Below, piece after piece: positions 1-9,773 of a stretch of 64,000 nt of DNA (positions within the stretch are counted from its first letter, which is position 1; the number at the start of each line of letters is the position of its first letter). The notes under the pieces are model-generated. The model ran no database searches, was not told the origin of the DNA, and was given only the letters and a program-made list of their open reading frames with translations. Both the position numbers and the translations under genes were made by a program. Source of the stretch: Veillonellaceae bacterium (GTDB lineage: Bacteria > Bacillota_C > Negativicutes > UBA1444); NCBI GenBank assembly GCA_012798135.1, contig JAAZNU010000049.1, forward strand, positions 24,137-88,136, read 5' to 3'.

Positions 1-27
1 GTATCGGCATTTAAAGGGACTGTCAGC

Positions 28-270
28 ATAAAGAACGAAAAACCTACGATGGAGAGAGTACGTCGAGTGTGCACGGAACAGGGAGTCGTTGCCATGGATT
101 GAGAGCAACGATTGCAGCGGCGGCGGCGGAAGTTCACTCCGGAGGGTCTGATTGAGCCGGGTAACGGTTAGATCGAACGTAATGCCTGCGTTAAAGGCAA
201 TGAGTTATAAATTTGGGTGGTACCGCGAATTGGACTTTCGCCCCTGATGGGGTTGAAGGTCTTTTTATTT
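28..270 (+). promoter_or_regulatory. T-box leader of pheST
   Basis: The untranslated stretch ahead of pheS carries the T-box signature TGGGTGGTACCGCG at 213-226, the part of the antiterminator that pairs with the acceptor end of uncharged tRNA. It is followed by a terminator hairpin (GACTTTCGCCCC pairing with GGGGTTGAAGGTC, then TTTTTATTTT) at about 233-275. Upstream, 50-120 has an AGAGAGTA element of the kind seen in Stem I. T-boxes read tRNA charging, so pheST should be raised when tRNA-Phe is uncharged. The 5' boundary is approximate and the promoter may lie outside the window; I did not pin down the specifier codon. Confidence 0.88.
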
Positions 271-304
271 TTCAATATCTGCGAACTGAAAGAGAGGGGA
301 CGAC

Positions 305-1327
305 ATGGAAAAAGAACTGCAACGGATCCGGGAAACGGCGTTCCGTGAGTTGGAACAAGCGTTGGATGCCACAACCATCAATGATCTGCGGGTCAAAGTG
401 TTGGGTAAGAAAGGCGAGCTTACGGCGGTATTGCGTAGCCTGGGATCGGTGAGCGCTTCGATGCGGCCGCGAATCGGTCAATTGGTGAATGATCTGAGAC
501 TTGAGTTCGAAAAAGAATTACAGGTCAAACAGGAAGCAATCAAGGAAGCGGAATTGAATCGACGGCTGGAAGCCGAAAAAATTGACATCACACTGCCGGG
601 GCGTCGACGGGAGTTGGGCCGTCGGCATCCGTTGACCCTGACGCTGGACCGGATCAAAGATGTATTCCTGCGAATGGGCTTTGACATCGAAGAAGGCCCC
701 GAAGTGGAAAGCGATTACTATAATTTCGAGGCGCTGAATTTGCCGCCGGACCATCCGGCGCGCGACATGCAGGATTCCTTCTATATTACGGACCAATTTC
801 TGCTCCGTACCCACACTTCGCCGGTGCAGGTGCGGACCATGCAGTCCAAGCAGCCGAACACGCCGATTCGGATGATCGCGCCCGGCAAAGTATACCGACG
901 CGACTACGATGCGACTCATTCGCCGATGTTTCAGCAGGTGGAAGGATTGGTCGTTGGCCCGAACATTCGGTTTTCCGACCTTAAAGGAACGTTGGAGATG
1001 TTTTGCCAGGGAGTTTTTGGCGACAGCGTTAAAGTTCGATTCCGGCCGAGCTACTTTCCGTTTACGGAACCCAGCGCAGAAGTGGACATTTCCTGTGTCA
1101 TCTGCAAAGGCAGCGGTTGCCGGGTTTGCAAGGGGACCGGCTGGCTGGAAATTCTGGGTTCGGGGATGGTACATCCCCGGGTGCTGGAAATGAGTCAGTA
1201 TGATCCGGCGCTGGTCAGTGGTTTTGCGTTTGGCATGGGCGTGGAGCGGATTGCCATGTTGTTGTTCGGAATTGATGACCTTCGTTTGTTCTATGAAAAT
1301 GACGTGCGCTTCCTGCGCCGTTTCTAA
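305..1327 (+). CDS. pheS: phenylalanine--tRNA ligase alpha subunit
   Basis: Catalytic subunit of the alpha2beta2 phenylalanyl-tRNA synthetase, which charges tRNA-Phe in the cytoplasm. The 340 residues are full length for the family. The N-terminal 90 residues form the coiled-coil tRNA-binding arm. Class II motifs follow: motif 2 around [10 protein letters not shown] (205-214) and motif 3 [10 protein letters not shown] (310-319). A Cys-rich turn at 264-275 (CVIC and CRVC) precedes [13 protein letters not shown], as in other bacterial PheS. The ATG is preceded by GAGAGGGG. It is the first gene after the T-box leader and lies 14 bases from pheT, so the two are co-transcribed. Confidence 0.97.
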   Translation: MEKELQRIRETAFRELEQALDATTINDLRVKVLGKKGELTAVLRSLGSVSASMRPRIGQLVNDLRLEFEKELQVKQEAIKEAELNRRLEAEKIDITLPGRRRELGRRHPLTLTLDRIKDVFLRMGFDIEEGPEVESDYYNFEALNLPPDHPARDMQDSFYITDQFLLRTHTSPVQVRTMQSKQPNTPIRMIAPGKVYRRDYDATHSPMFQQVEGLVVGPNIRFSDLKGTLEMFCQGVFGDSVKVRFRPSYFPFTEPSAEVDISCVICKGSGCRVCKGTGWLEILGSGMVHPRVLEMSQYDPALVSGFAFGMGVERIAMLLFGIDDLRLFYENDVRFLRRF

Positions 1328-1341
1328 GGGGGAATCGGAAT

Positions 1342-3774
1342 ATGCGCGCACCTGTCAAATGGCTGAAAGATTATGTTCAATTTGACGATACGCCCGAAGT
1401 TTTGGGCGACAGACTTACTATGGCCGGAATTCCGGTCGAGGGGATCGAACGGCCGTGCCAGGGTCTGAAAAACATTGTGACCGGAAAAATTCGCAGCGTG
1501 GACCCGCATCCCAATGCCGACCGTCTGTCGGTTTGCGTCCTGGATTTGGGGGGCCGGCTCGTGAAGATCGTCACTGCGGCGACCAACGTCCGCCCCGGGC
1601 AAGTAGTACCGGTTGCTCTGGCCGGTGCGGTGCTGGCTGACGGAAAGGTCATCCATCCCACCGATTTCCGGGGCGTGGCGTCGGAAGGGATGCTTTGTTC
1701 CTCGGAAGAGATCCTGGGCGACACCAAAATTATCGCGCCTGAAAAGCGGGATGGAATTTATATTTTACCGGCGGATACGCCGTTGGGAGCCGATATCCGC
1801 CCCGTGATGGGAATGGACGATGCGATCATGGAGTTTGAATTGACGGCTAACCGTGCGGATTGTTTCTGTATGATGGGGCTGGCGAGAGAGATTGGTGTTT
1901 TGGCGGACAACCGCGCCAAACGGCCGTTGCTGAGCTTGCAGGAAAAAGGTCAGGGAAAGGCCGTCGATATGGCGTCGGTGGAAATCAAGGATCCGGAACT
2001 GTGTAAACGGTTTTGCGCCAGAATACTGACCAATGTCCGAATCGGCGAATCGCCGCTCTGGATGCAGCATCGCCTGCAGGCCGCCGGCATGCGCCCGATC
2101 AGCAATGTGGTCGATGTTACAAATTTTGTCATGTTGGAGCTCGGACAACCGATGCATGCCTATGACTATAGTTTGTTGGCCAAACACAGCATTATCGTGC
2201 GCCGGGCCATGGAAAACGAAAAATTGACGACCCTGGACGGAACCAAACGGGAATTAACTCCGGACATGCTGGTTATTGCCGATGCGGTGCAACCGGTGGG
2301 GCTGGCGGGAGTCATGGGCGGGCTGGCCACGGAAATTTCCGCATCCACCCGAACGGTGTTACTGGAAGCAGCGGCGTTTTACGGCCCGAACATCCGCCGG
2401 ACTTCCCGCGGCCTGGGGCTGCGGTCGGAGGCCTCCGGCCGTTTCGAACGCGGAGTGGATGTGGCGGCCATCCCGTTGGCGCTGGACCGGGCGGCTCAAC
2501 TGTTGGCCGATATGGGCGCCTGTGATGTTGTTCCGGGCATGATCGACGTTTATCCCCGGGCGGTTCTGCCGGCGCAGTTCGATTTTACCGCCGACTGGAT
2601 TAACCGCTATCTGGGCGCCGACATTCCGGCAGCGACCATGGTGGACATTTTGGAGAAACTTGAATTTTCGGTGAAGGTCGCCGGTGACACTATTACGGTA
2701 ACGGCGCCGACTTGGCGTCAGGATGTAACCGGGCCCGTGGACATCGCCGAGGAAGTATCCCGCATTTTCGGCTACGACAATATTCCGTCGACCCTGCCGG
2801 TGGGACCGATTCACGCCGGAACCACGGCAGCCGGCAAATCTGTGTCGGACAAAGCGCGGGATATAATGACCGGTTTGGGCTTCTATGAAACCTTGTCGTT
2901 CAGTTTTTCCCATCCGGATTTCTTCGATCGCTTGCGGTTACCGGCGGATAGCCCGTTACGTCAGGCGATTCCCATTCTCAACCCGATCACGGACGAGTTT
3001 CCGATTTTACGGACAACTTTGATGGCCGGTATGGTCGAAACAGTTGCCCTCAACCTTTCCCGAAAAAATGAAGATCTTCGCCTTTATGAGCTGGGAACTA
3101 CCCATCATGCCGACAGCCTGCCTCTGACCAGCCATCCGGCGGAAGTGTCCTGGTTGTGCGGTGCCATGGTGGGACGGCGCGAAGGGACGGAATGGTGTCA
3201 CAGCCGGGAAATGATCGATTTTTACGATGCCAAGGGTGCGGTTGAATCCCTGCTGGGGGGCCTGGGCGTCGCCAATTACTCTGTGCAGCCCACAGCGGCG
3301 GCGTGGTTGCATCCCGGCAAGCAGGCGGAACTGACCGTTAACGGTGTTTGCGTGGCGACGGTCGGCGCCTTGCACCCGGCTGTCCAGGAAGCATTCGGTA
3401 TTGCCCGGCCGGTTTATGTGTTCAAGGTGAATCTCACGGAATTGGCTTCCCTCGACCTGACTACTTCGCAGCCCCATGCTGCAATCCCGAAGTTCCCTGC
3501 CATCAGCCGGGATCTGGCCATCGTACTGTCCGACCGGATACCGGCGGCAGAGGTCATGGCACAGGTTCGGGCGGCCGGTGGGCCTCTGCTGGCGGAATCC
3601 CGCCTGTTCGACGTTTATGCCGGTGACCGGGTGGAAAAAGGGACCCGGAGCTTGGCAATCGCCCTGGTATTCCGATCGCCGGACCGGACATTGACGGACG
3701 AGGAAGTGGAAGGCCCGTTCCGTTCCTTGATTGAGCACTTGACCGAAACCTTCGGCGCCAAACTGCGAAGCTGA
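1342..3774 (+). CDS. pheT: phenylalanine--tRNA ligase beta subunit
   Basis: Structural and editing subunit of phenylalanyl-tRNA synthetase; it holds the tRNA and hydrolyses Tyr-tRNA-Phe. The 810 residues match the usual bacterial length. An EMAPII-like tRNA-binding fold lies at about 40-155 (HPNADRL motif near residue 54), then the B3/B4 editing region, the B5 domain (about 400-475), the catalytic-like core, and a C-terminal anticodon-binding domain with FPAISRDLA near residue 715. RBS GGGGGAAT precedes the ATG. It ends just before a strong terminator, closing the pheST operon. Confidence 0.97.
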   Translation: MRAPVKWLKDYVQFDDTPEVLGDRLTMAGIPVEGIERPCQGLKNIVTGKIRSVDPHPNADRLSVCVLDLGGRLVKIVTAATNVRPGQVVPVALAGAVLADGKVIHPTDFRGVASEGMLCSSEEILGDTKIIAPEKRDGIYILPADTPLGADIRPVMGMDDAIMEFELTANRADCFCMMGLAREIGVLADNRAKRPLLSLQEKGQGKAVDMASVEIKDPELCKRFCARILTNVRIGESPLWMQHRLQAAGMRPISNVVDVTNFVMLELGQPMHAYDYSLLAKHSIIVRRAMENEKLTTLDGTKRELTPDMLVIADAVQPVGLAGVMGGLATEISASTRTVLLEAAAFYGPNIRRTSRGLGLRSEASGRFERGVDVAAIPLALDRAAQLLADMGACDVVPGMIDVYPRAVLPAQFDFTADWINRYLGADIPAATMVDILEKLEFSVKVAGDTITVTAPTWRQDVTGPVDIAEEVSRIFGYDNIPSTLPVGPIHAGTTAAGKSVSDKARDIMTGLGFYETLSFSFSHPDFFDRLRLPADSPLRQAIPILNPITDEFPILRTTLMAGMVETVALNLSRKNEDLRLYELGTTHHADSLPLTSHPAEVSWLCGAMVGRREGTEWCHSREMIDFYDAKGAVESLLGGLGVANYSVQPTAAAWLHPGKQAELTVNGVCVATVGALHPAVQEAFGIARPVYVFKVNLTELASLDLTTSQPHAAIPKFPAISRDLAIVLSDRIPAAEVMAQVRAAGGPLLAESRLFDVYAGDRVEKGTRSLAIALVFRSPDRTLTDEEVEGPFRSLIEHLTETFGAKLRS

Positions 3775-3800
3775 TTGCTTCTGATTTTGCTGTTCGGGGT

Positions 3801-3834
3801 GGCCGGGAACTTATATCCCGGTCATCTTTTTTTT
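3801..3834 (+). terminator. rho-independent terminator after pheT
   Basis: GGCCGGGA pairs with TCCCGGTC across a short loop and is followed by an eight-T run (interrupted by CA/C before it). It separates pheST from zapA. Confidence 0.85.
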
Positions 3835-3926
3835 CTGGCATCTACGCAGGAATAATGCACCAATACAGCGAAAAGCATACAATAGCCCCGATTATGAGAT
3901 GATACCTGTATGTGCGGAGGGACATG

Positions 3927-4181
3927 ATGGAGAAAAGAAAATACCGGGTAACCATTACTGTGGGCGGCGAAAGTTTCACCATTCTTGGCGATACCGAACC
4001 GGAACGGGTGCAGAAGCTGGCGGCGCTTTATGATGAACGTCTGCGTCAGACTGAACGCGCCTATCCCAGTCTGTCGCCCGCCCGGACGTCGATATTGGCC
4101 GGACTGAATCTAACCGAGGAATATTTGCGTCTGCAGGAGGATTATCAACAACTGTTGGCGATGGTCAAACAAGTTCGCTAG
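3927..4181 (+). CDS. zapA: cell division protein ZapA
   Basis: ZapA bundles FtsZ filaments at the division site. The protein (84 residues from this start) begins MEKRKYRVTITVGGESF, a typical ZapA beta-hairpin, and continues with an amphipathic helix and a C-terminal coiled coil (LNLTEEYLRLQEDYQQLL). Three in-frame starts exist (GTG 3912, ATG 3924, ATG 3927). GGAGG at 3916-3920 gives its best spacing (6 bases) to 3927 and lies inside the reading frame of the GTG start, which I therefore reject. It lies 28 bases upstream of the U32 gene, probably in one operon with it and mutS2. Confidence 0.9.
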   Translation: MEKRKYRVTITVGGESFTILGDTEPERVQKLAALYDERLRQTERAYPSLSPARTSILAGLNLTEEYLRLQEDYQQLLAMVKQVR

Positions 4182-4209
4182 ATTTTTTTGAAAAGGCAAG
4201 GGAAGACAG

Positions 4210-6714
4210 ATGATGGAATTATTGGCGCCGGCCGGAAATCGGGAGGCCTTCCAGGCGGCTCTCGAATGCGGGGCGGATGCGATATATTTGGGGGGGCAAC
4301 AGTTCGGAGCGCGACAGTACGCTCCGAACTTTTCCCGCGACGAACTGGCGCAATGCATCCGTCAGGCTCATTTATTGGGCGTGCGGGTGTTTATAACGGT
4401 AAATACCTTGGTGGATGATTCGGAGATGCCGCAGTTGCGCGACTATCTGCGCGATCTGTATGATATCGGCGCCGATGCCGCGATTTTGCAGGATGTGGGA
4501 GTGGCCCGGGTTGCGAAACGGGTGGCGCCGGGATTGCCGATTCACGCCAGTACGCAAATGACGGTGCATGATTTGCCGGGTGTAAACTATTTGGCGGATT
4601 ATGGTTTTGATCGGGTCATTTTGTCGCGGGAATTGTCTTTAGCGGAAATCGGCGCCATTTGCCGACATGCCCGCTGTGAAGTGGAAACGTTCATTCACGG
4701 CGCTTTATGCATTTGTTATTCCGGTCAGTGTCTGATGTCCAGCATGATCGGGGGCAGAAGCGGCAACCGCGGCCGCTGCGCCCAACCCTGCCGACTTCCT
4801 TACCGTCTTACCGACACCAATAGTCGGGATTTGCTGGCGGGTCTGGGTATCGGCGAATATTTGCTCAGTCCCAAGGATTTTCAGACGATCGAAGTGATGC
4901 CTGAATATATCAAGGCGGGCGTGGCCAGCCTGAAAATCGAAGGACGCATGAAACGCCCGGAATATGTAGCCGTGGTGGTGGACGCCTATCGGCGCGCGAT
5001 TGACCGGGCCTATGCCGACCCGGATAATTACAGGACCCCGCCCGAAGACTTACGGGAACTGGAACAAATTTTCAACCGGGGATTCACGACCGCCCATTTG
5101 TTTGGCAAGAATTCCCGTGAAATGATGAGCGACCGGCGTCCCAACAACCGGGGAGTGCTGATTGGCCGGGTTATCCGTTATCTGCCCCGGGAACGAGGTT
5201 TGATCTTGAAGCTGGAAGGTCCGCTGGCGGTCGGCGATATCATCGAAGTGTGGGTAAAAGTCGGCGGACGCGTCAATATCGAAGTGCATGAAATCCGGGT
5301 GGAGGATGTCTCCGTTGACACGGCGGATTCTGCACAGGAAGTTGTCATTCCTTGCCCGGAACCAGTCCGACCCGGTGACCGGGTCTTCAAAACATTTGAC
5401 CGACGATTGACCGAAAAAGCCCGCGCATGGTTCGGCAAGCCCCATGCCCGGCGCCGGATTCCGGTGACAATGACAGTGGAGGCAGCTGTCGGCCAACCCA
5501 TGAAGATTGAAGTCGGCGACCGCCAGGGAAACCTTGGCGCGGCGCTTACTCAGCAGAGTGGGCAGGCGGCCCGCAATCGTCCGTTGACGCCGGCAGTGCT
5601 TGAAACACAATGTTCAAGGCTGGGTAACACCCCCTTCCGTCTGGAGGATTTCACGACGCGGATCGTCGGCGAAGTCATGGTGCCGGTATCGGAAATTAAC
5701 GATGCCCGCCGCCGAGCCGTCGAACAGTTGGAAGAAAATCGTCTGGCGGCCTTCCGTCGGCCGCCATTGCCTGAAATGACAGCGACTCTTGCCGTGAAAA
5801 TGCCTGTGACCGCGGCGGCGGTATCGGCCGCTACGGGAGATCGGCCGGCGCTAGCGTCCAAAGTCGATACGTTGGCACAGGTCCAGGTTGCCTTGTCGGC
5901 CGGCGCCGATTGGATTTTGCTCAGCGGCGAGCGATTCCAGGGTGGATTGTATCAACGGGACGACTATATAAAAATTTTGTCGGTGGTTCGAAACGCCGGC
6001 AAACGGATCAGTTGCTGCCTGCCGCGGATCATCCGCGATGTTGGCAGTGATGAGGTCGAGCGGCGGCTGGCCTGGTTTGCCGAACTGCAGCCGGATTCCG
6101 TCAGCGTAGCCACTGTGGGAGCGCTGGCCCGGGTGAAAAAATATCCGGAGTTGTCCATTCATGCGGATTATCCAATGAATCTGTTCAACTCCGAGGCGTT
6201 GGCATTTGTCAAGGAACAGGGCGCCGCCTGCGCCACTCTGTCGCCGGAACTGACGTTGCCGCAGGTTCAGAAACTCGCCCAGGCGGCTGTCCTACCGCTG
6301 GAATGCCTGGTACACGGGCATTTGACGCTGATGATTTCAGAGTTTTGCGCTCTGGGCGCCTATCTGGGCGAACAGGCGGGACAACCCTGCACCGCGCCCT
6401 GCAAACAAAGCGGATATCGCCTGCAGGACCGCAAGGGTGAGTTCTTTCCGGTCGTTAGCGACGATTCCTGCCGGATGCATATTTTAAATGGCAAGGAACT
6501 GTCAATGCTGCCGCACGTGTATCGTTTTCACCAGGCGGGGATTGCCCGGCTGAGGATCGAAGGCTGCCGGATGAACCCGGAAGATCTCGGCAAAATCACG
6601 GCCCTGTACCGGCGGGCAATAGATGCGGGAGCATCCGGACTGGACATGGCGGAAATCGATGCCGCCGAACATGAGGATATTACCCGCGGTCACTATTTCC
6701 GCGGGGTGCTGTAA
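4210..6714 (+). CDS. U32 family protein with two cysteine modules (RlhA/TrhP-like)
   Basis: Belongs to the peptidase U32 family; studied members such as RlhA and TrhP hydroxylate rRNA or tRNA and carry an iron-sulfur cluster, so the old protease label is doubtful. The N-terminal TIM-barrel starts MMELLAPAGNREAF. The first cysteine set lies at about 162-190 (HGALC, SGQC, GRCAQPC). A long middle region (about 300-560, DUF3656-like) follows. A second barrel-like half carries its own HG and cysteines at about 699-745 (EFC, QPC, APC, DDSC). At 834 residues it is much longer than single-domain TrhP-type proteins. The exact RNA substrate cannot be read from sequence. Between zapA and mutS2, the usual position in related Bacillota. 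Confidence 0.88.
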   Translation: MMELLAPAGNREAFQAALECGADAIYLGGQQFGARQYAPNFSRDELAQCIRQAHLLGVRVFITVNTLVDDSEMPQLRDYLRDLYDIGADAAILQDVGVARVAKRVAPGLPIHASTQMTVHDLPGVNYLADYGFDRVILSRELSLAEIGAICRHARCEVETFIHGALCICYSGQCLMSSMIGGRSGNRGRCAQPCRLPYRLTDTNSRDLLAGLGIGEYLLSPKDFQTIEVMPEYIKAGVASLKIEGRMKRPEYVAVVVDAYRRAIDRAYADPDNYRTPPEDLRELEQIFNRGFTTAHLFGKNSREMMSDRRPNNRGVLIGRVIRYLPRERGLILKLEGPLAVGDIIEVWVKVGGRVNIEVHEIRVEDVSVDTADSAQEVVIPCPEPVRPGDRVFKTFDRRLTEKARAWFGKPHARRRIPVTMTVEAAVGQPMKIEVGDRQGNLGAALTQQSGQAARNRPLTPAVLETQCSRLGNTPFRLEDFTTRIVGEVMVPVSEINDARRRAVEQLEENRLAAFRRPPLPEMTATLAVKMPVTAAAVSAATGDRPALASKVDTLAQVQVALSAGADWILLSGERFQGGLYQRDDYIKILSVVRNAGKRISCCLPRIIRDVGSDEVERRLAWFAELQPDSVSVATVGALARVKKYPELSIHADYPMNLFNSEALAFVKEQGAACATLSPELTLPQVQKLAQAAVLPLECLVHGHLTLMISEFCALGAYLGEQAGQPCTAPCKQSGYRLQDRKGEFFPVVSDDSCRMHILNGKELSMLPHVYRFHQAGIARLRIEGCRMNPEDLGKITALYRRAIDAGASGLDMAEIDAAEHEDITRGHYFRGVL

Positions 6715-6734
6715 TTGACGACAAAGGAGACATT

Positions 6735-9107
6735 ATGGACCCAGCTGCTTTAAAAACCCTGGAATACTCGAAAATAATCGGCAGGTTGGCCGAATATACA
6801 TCGACGATACGGGGACGGGAACTGGCGGAACGTCTGCAACCCGTCGCCGAACCCGAACGCGTGGTCGCGGAATTGGATTTGACAACGGACGCCGTAGCCG
6901 TGTTGCGACAAAACGGCGCCGTTCCGTTTGGCGGCATTCGGGATCTGCGCCAGATTCTCGGCCGGGCTCGCGTTGGCGGGGGATTATCCGGCGAGGAACT
7001 GCTGGCTGTCGGTTCCACGCTGCGGGCGGCTAGGCTGATGAAGGCTTTTTTTGCCGACCTGGCTGATCCGGCACCGGCTCTGCAAGGGTGGGCCGTTGGA
7101 CTATCTATCTTGCGGGCGACCGAATTTGCCATCGAAAAAGCGATTGACGACAACGGCACGGTACGGGATGAAGCCAGCGACAAGCTGGCCCAGGTTCGAC
7201 GGGAGATTCGATCATTGCAGGGAAGGGTCAAGGACAAGCTGGATTCCATCCTGCGGTCCAGCCAATACCGGACATTCTTCCAGGACGCCCTGTACACGAT
7301 GCGCGGCGACCGTTATGTGATTCCGATCAAACAGGAATATCGACATCAGTTTCCCGGCATTCTGCATGATCAGTCCGCCAGCGGCGCGACCGTTTATATT
7401 GAGCCGATGGCCCTGGTTAATCTGAATAATGACCTGAAGGGGTTATTGTCCACCGAACAGACGGAGGTTGAAAAAATACTGCTGGCTCTGTCTGTACATG
7501 TTGCAGCTCAGGCAGACGCGATCGAGGCGAATTGCGACATCCTGGCCCAGTTGGATTTTGTGTTTGCGAAAGCCCGGCTGGCGCTCGATATGCGGGGAGT
7601 ACGGCCGTTTTTTGCGGCCCCGGGCAGGGTCAGCCTGCGACAGGCCCGTCACCCTTTAATTGCCACAGCCGCGGTGGTGCCGATTGATATCGAAATCGGC
7701 GGTGAGTTCGATACTCTACTGATTACCGGTCCTAATACCGGTGGTAAGACGGTTGCCCTGAAAACGTTGGGTCTGCTCACGCTGATGTTGCAGTCGGGCC
7801 TGTTCGTGCCGGCGGCGCCGGAATCCGAAATGGCTGTATTTGCCAATGTTTTCGCCGATATCGGCGACGAACAGAGTATTGAACAATCCTTGAGTACATT
7901 TTCCGGGCACATGACCAACCTGGTGCGAATATTATCGCAGGTTGCGCCGAATTGCCTGGTTCTGATCGACGAGATCGGTGCCGGTACCGACCCTGAAGAG
8001 GGAACCGCTCTGGCAATGTCGATTTTGGAACATTTGCACGCCCAAGGCATCCGTACGGTGGCCACTACCCATTATGGGGAACTGAAAGCCTTTGCCTATA
8101 CCCACCCCGGTGTGGCCAACGCTTCGGTGGAATTTGATCTGGAAACATTACGGCCAACGTATCGCCTGTTGATCGGCGTTGCCGGCAGCAGCAACGCCTT
8201 CGCCGTTTCGCAGCGGCTGGGGCTGAGTGCGGAAATCGTGGAACGGGCGCGTGCGTTAACCGGCGGCGAACACCAAAAGTTCGAAACGGTTTTGTCAGCG
8301 ATGGAGGAACACAAGCGGGCGAGCGAACGGGAGCGCGAAGAAGCCGCGGCGTTGCGGCAGGAATCTTTACGGTTGCGTCAGACTATCGAGAAGGAAAAAC
8401 AACTTTGGGAAAACAAGAAGCGGGATATTCTCGGCAAAGCCCGCGCCGACGCCGATGAACTCATGCGTCAGACCCGCCTGGAGGCCGAAGAGGTCATCAA
8501 GGACCTGAAACAACATTTTTCATTGGCAAATCATGTCGACCTGCAAAGTAGCATCGAAGGTGCGCGGCGAAAAATTCGCGACAAAATCAGTGAGTTAAAT
8601 CCATTGACGGCGCCGGCGGAAGAGCCAATTTTCGCTACAGGCGAGCAGGCGAGGTTAATCCGGGGAGCGGTAGTCTGGGTGGAAAATTTGGGCCAGCAGG
8701 GAACCATCTTAGAGGTGGGCAATGAATCGGCCACCGTGCAGTTGGGAGTCTTAAAAACCATGGTTCCCGTTGCGCAGTGCCGGGTATTGAAAAAATCGGC
8801 GCAAAAAAAATCGCCGGCGCGAACAGTGGCTGTGAAATCCTCCTCATTTGAGCGGCCGGCAGAGGTAGCCCGGGAAATTGACATACGAGGGCTGAATAAC
8901 GAGGAAGCGGCTTACGTACTGGATAAGTACATTGATGATGCCGTTATGGCAGGGTTGGACTCGGTATCGGTCATTCACGGCAAGGGAACCGGCGCTCTGC
9001 GCAAGGGAGTGCGCGCCTATCTGATGGCCCATCCGCGGGTAAAGAGCGTGTCCATCGGGGAAATCAATCAGGGCGGAACGGGTGTGTCCGTCGCAAAACT
9101 ATCCTGA
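6735..9107 (+). CDS. mutS2: MutS2 ATPase/nuclease (ribosome collision factor)
   Basis: MutS2 is a MutS paralogue lacking the mismatch-recognition domain. Family members have been linked to suppression of recombination and, in Bacillus subtilis, to sensing and splitting collided ribosomes. The 790 residues show the core/clamp domains, the Walker A motif GPNTGGKT (about 331-338), Walker B LVLIDEIGAGTDPEEG (about 410), a coiled coil at about 515-620, and a C-terminal Smr domain from DIRGLNNEEA (about 714) with HGKGTGALR (about 748). RBS AAGGAG is 6 bases before the ATG. With RqcH and YlmH in the same window it gives three ribosome-rescue factors. Confidence 0.95.
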   Translation: MDPAALKTLEYSKIIGRLAEYTSTIRGRELAERLQPVAEPERVVAELDLTTDAVAVLRQNGAVPFGGIRDLRQILGRARVGGGLSGEELLAVGSTLRAARLMKAFFADLADPAPALQGWAVGLSILRATEFAIEKAIDDNGTVRDEASDKLAQVRREIRSLQGRVKDKLDSILRSSQYRTFFQDALYTMRGDRYVIPIKQEYRHQFPGILHDQSASGATVYIEPMALVNLNNDLKGLLSTEQTEVEKILLALSVHVAAQADAIEANCDILAQLDFVFAKARLALDMRGVRPFFAAPGRVSLRQARHPLIATAAVVPIDIEIGGEFDTLLITGPNTGGKTVALKTLGLLTLMLQSGLFVPAAPESEMAVFANVFADIGDEQSIEQSLSTFSGHMTNLVRILSQVAPNCLVLIDEIGAGTDPEEGTALAMSILEHLHAQGIRTVATTHYGELKAFAYTHPGVANASVEFDLETLRPTYRLLIGVAGSSNAFAVSQRLGLSAEIVERARALTGGEHQKFETVLSAMEEHKRASEREREEAAALRQESLRLRQTIEKEKQLWENKKRDILGKARADADELMRQTRLEAEEVIKDLKQHFSLANHVDLQSSIEGARRKIRDKISELNPLTAPAEEPIFATGEQARLIRGAVVWVENLGQQGTILEVGNESATVQLGVLKTMVPVAQCRVLKKSAQKKSPARTVAVKSSSFERPAEVAREIDIRGLNNEEAAYVLDKYIDDAVMAGLDSVSVIHGKGTGALRKGVRAYLMAHPRVKSVSIGEINQGGTGVSVAKLS

Positions 9108-9128
9108 CAAAAAAGGAGTGTGTGAATC

Positions 9129-9665
9129 ATGATTACCAAGAGTGCGGAAATGGAAGCCCGGGCATTGGATGGAGTCGTCGAGCTGATGGCGTTGGCGGCG
9201 CGAACGGCGCCCAAGGGCAAGGGAGTGGATAATCTGGTTGTTGTGGCGGTCCGGGCCAAGGCCAAGGATCAGCTGGCGACGGAAATGCGACGTATTTTAA
9301 AGGAAGATGGGGGGCTACCCCATTTTGAAAGAGATGCCGGCAATGTTGACAAAGCACCGGTTGTTCTGTTGCTGGGGCAGCGAGTCAAACCGCTGGGGCC
9401 GAAGCCTTGCGGTTTTTGCGGTTACAAGGACTGTGAAGAAAATATCCGCAATAACGGTCTTTGCGCCATCAGCATCGGCGACCTTGGCATCGCGATCGGT
9501 TCGGCGGTCAGTGTGGCGGCGGCGCACCATGTCGACAACCGGATTATGTTTTCGGCCGGCAAGGCGGCGTTAAATCTGAATCTGTTCGATGACAACCAGG
9601 TTAAGATTGCCTATGGAATTCCGCTTTCTGTTTCCGGAAAAAGTCCGTTTTTTGACCGGGGATGA
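9129..9665 (+). CDS. DUF2148 ferredoxin-domain protein
   Basis: Function unknown. The 178 residues match the DUF2148 family, described as proteins with a ferredoxin-like domain. The cysteine cluster is CGFCGYKDC (about 98-106) with a further Cys in NNGLCAISIGDLG (about 116), enough for one iron-sulfur cluster. The rest is glycine/alanine-rich with no signal peptide or membrane segment. RBS AAAAAAGGAG lies just upstream of the ATG. It follows mutS2 by 21 bases and precedes a bidirectional terminator, so it is the last gene of the zapA-U32-mutS2 group. Confidence 0.82.
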   Translation: MITKSAEMEARALDGVVELMALAARTAPKGKGVDNLVVVAVRAKAKDQLATEMRRILKEDGGLPHFERDAGNVDKAPVVLLLGQRVKPLGPKPCGFCGYKDCEENIRNNGLCAISIGDLGIAIGSAVSVAAAHHVDNRIMFSAGKAALNLNLFDDNQVKIAYGIPLSVSGKSPFFDRG

Positions 9666-9707
9666 GTGGAGCGGCTATTTGCCGCGTATTCAAAAAGTGT
9701 GAACAAA

Positions 9708-9743
9708 AATGCCGACTGGGCGTCTGTGTGCCCGGTCGGCATT
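9708..9743. terminator. bidirectional terminator between DUF2148 gene and nagZ
   Basis: A 13-bp inverted repeat (AATGCCGACTGGG with CCCGGTCGGCATT) lies between two convergent genes. Read on the minus strand it is followed by TTTTTGTTC, on the plus strand by TTCTGTTGG, so it should stop nagZ transcripts best. Confidence 0.85.
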
Positions 9744-9773
9744 TCTGTTGGAATAATAATTTGGGATTCCGGT

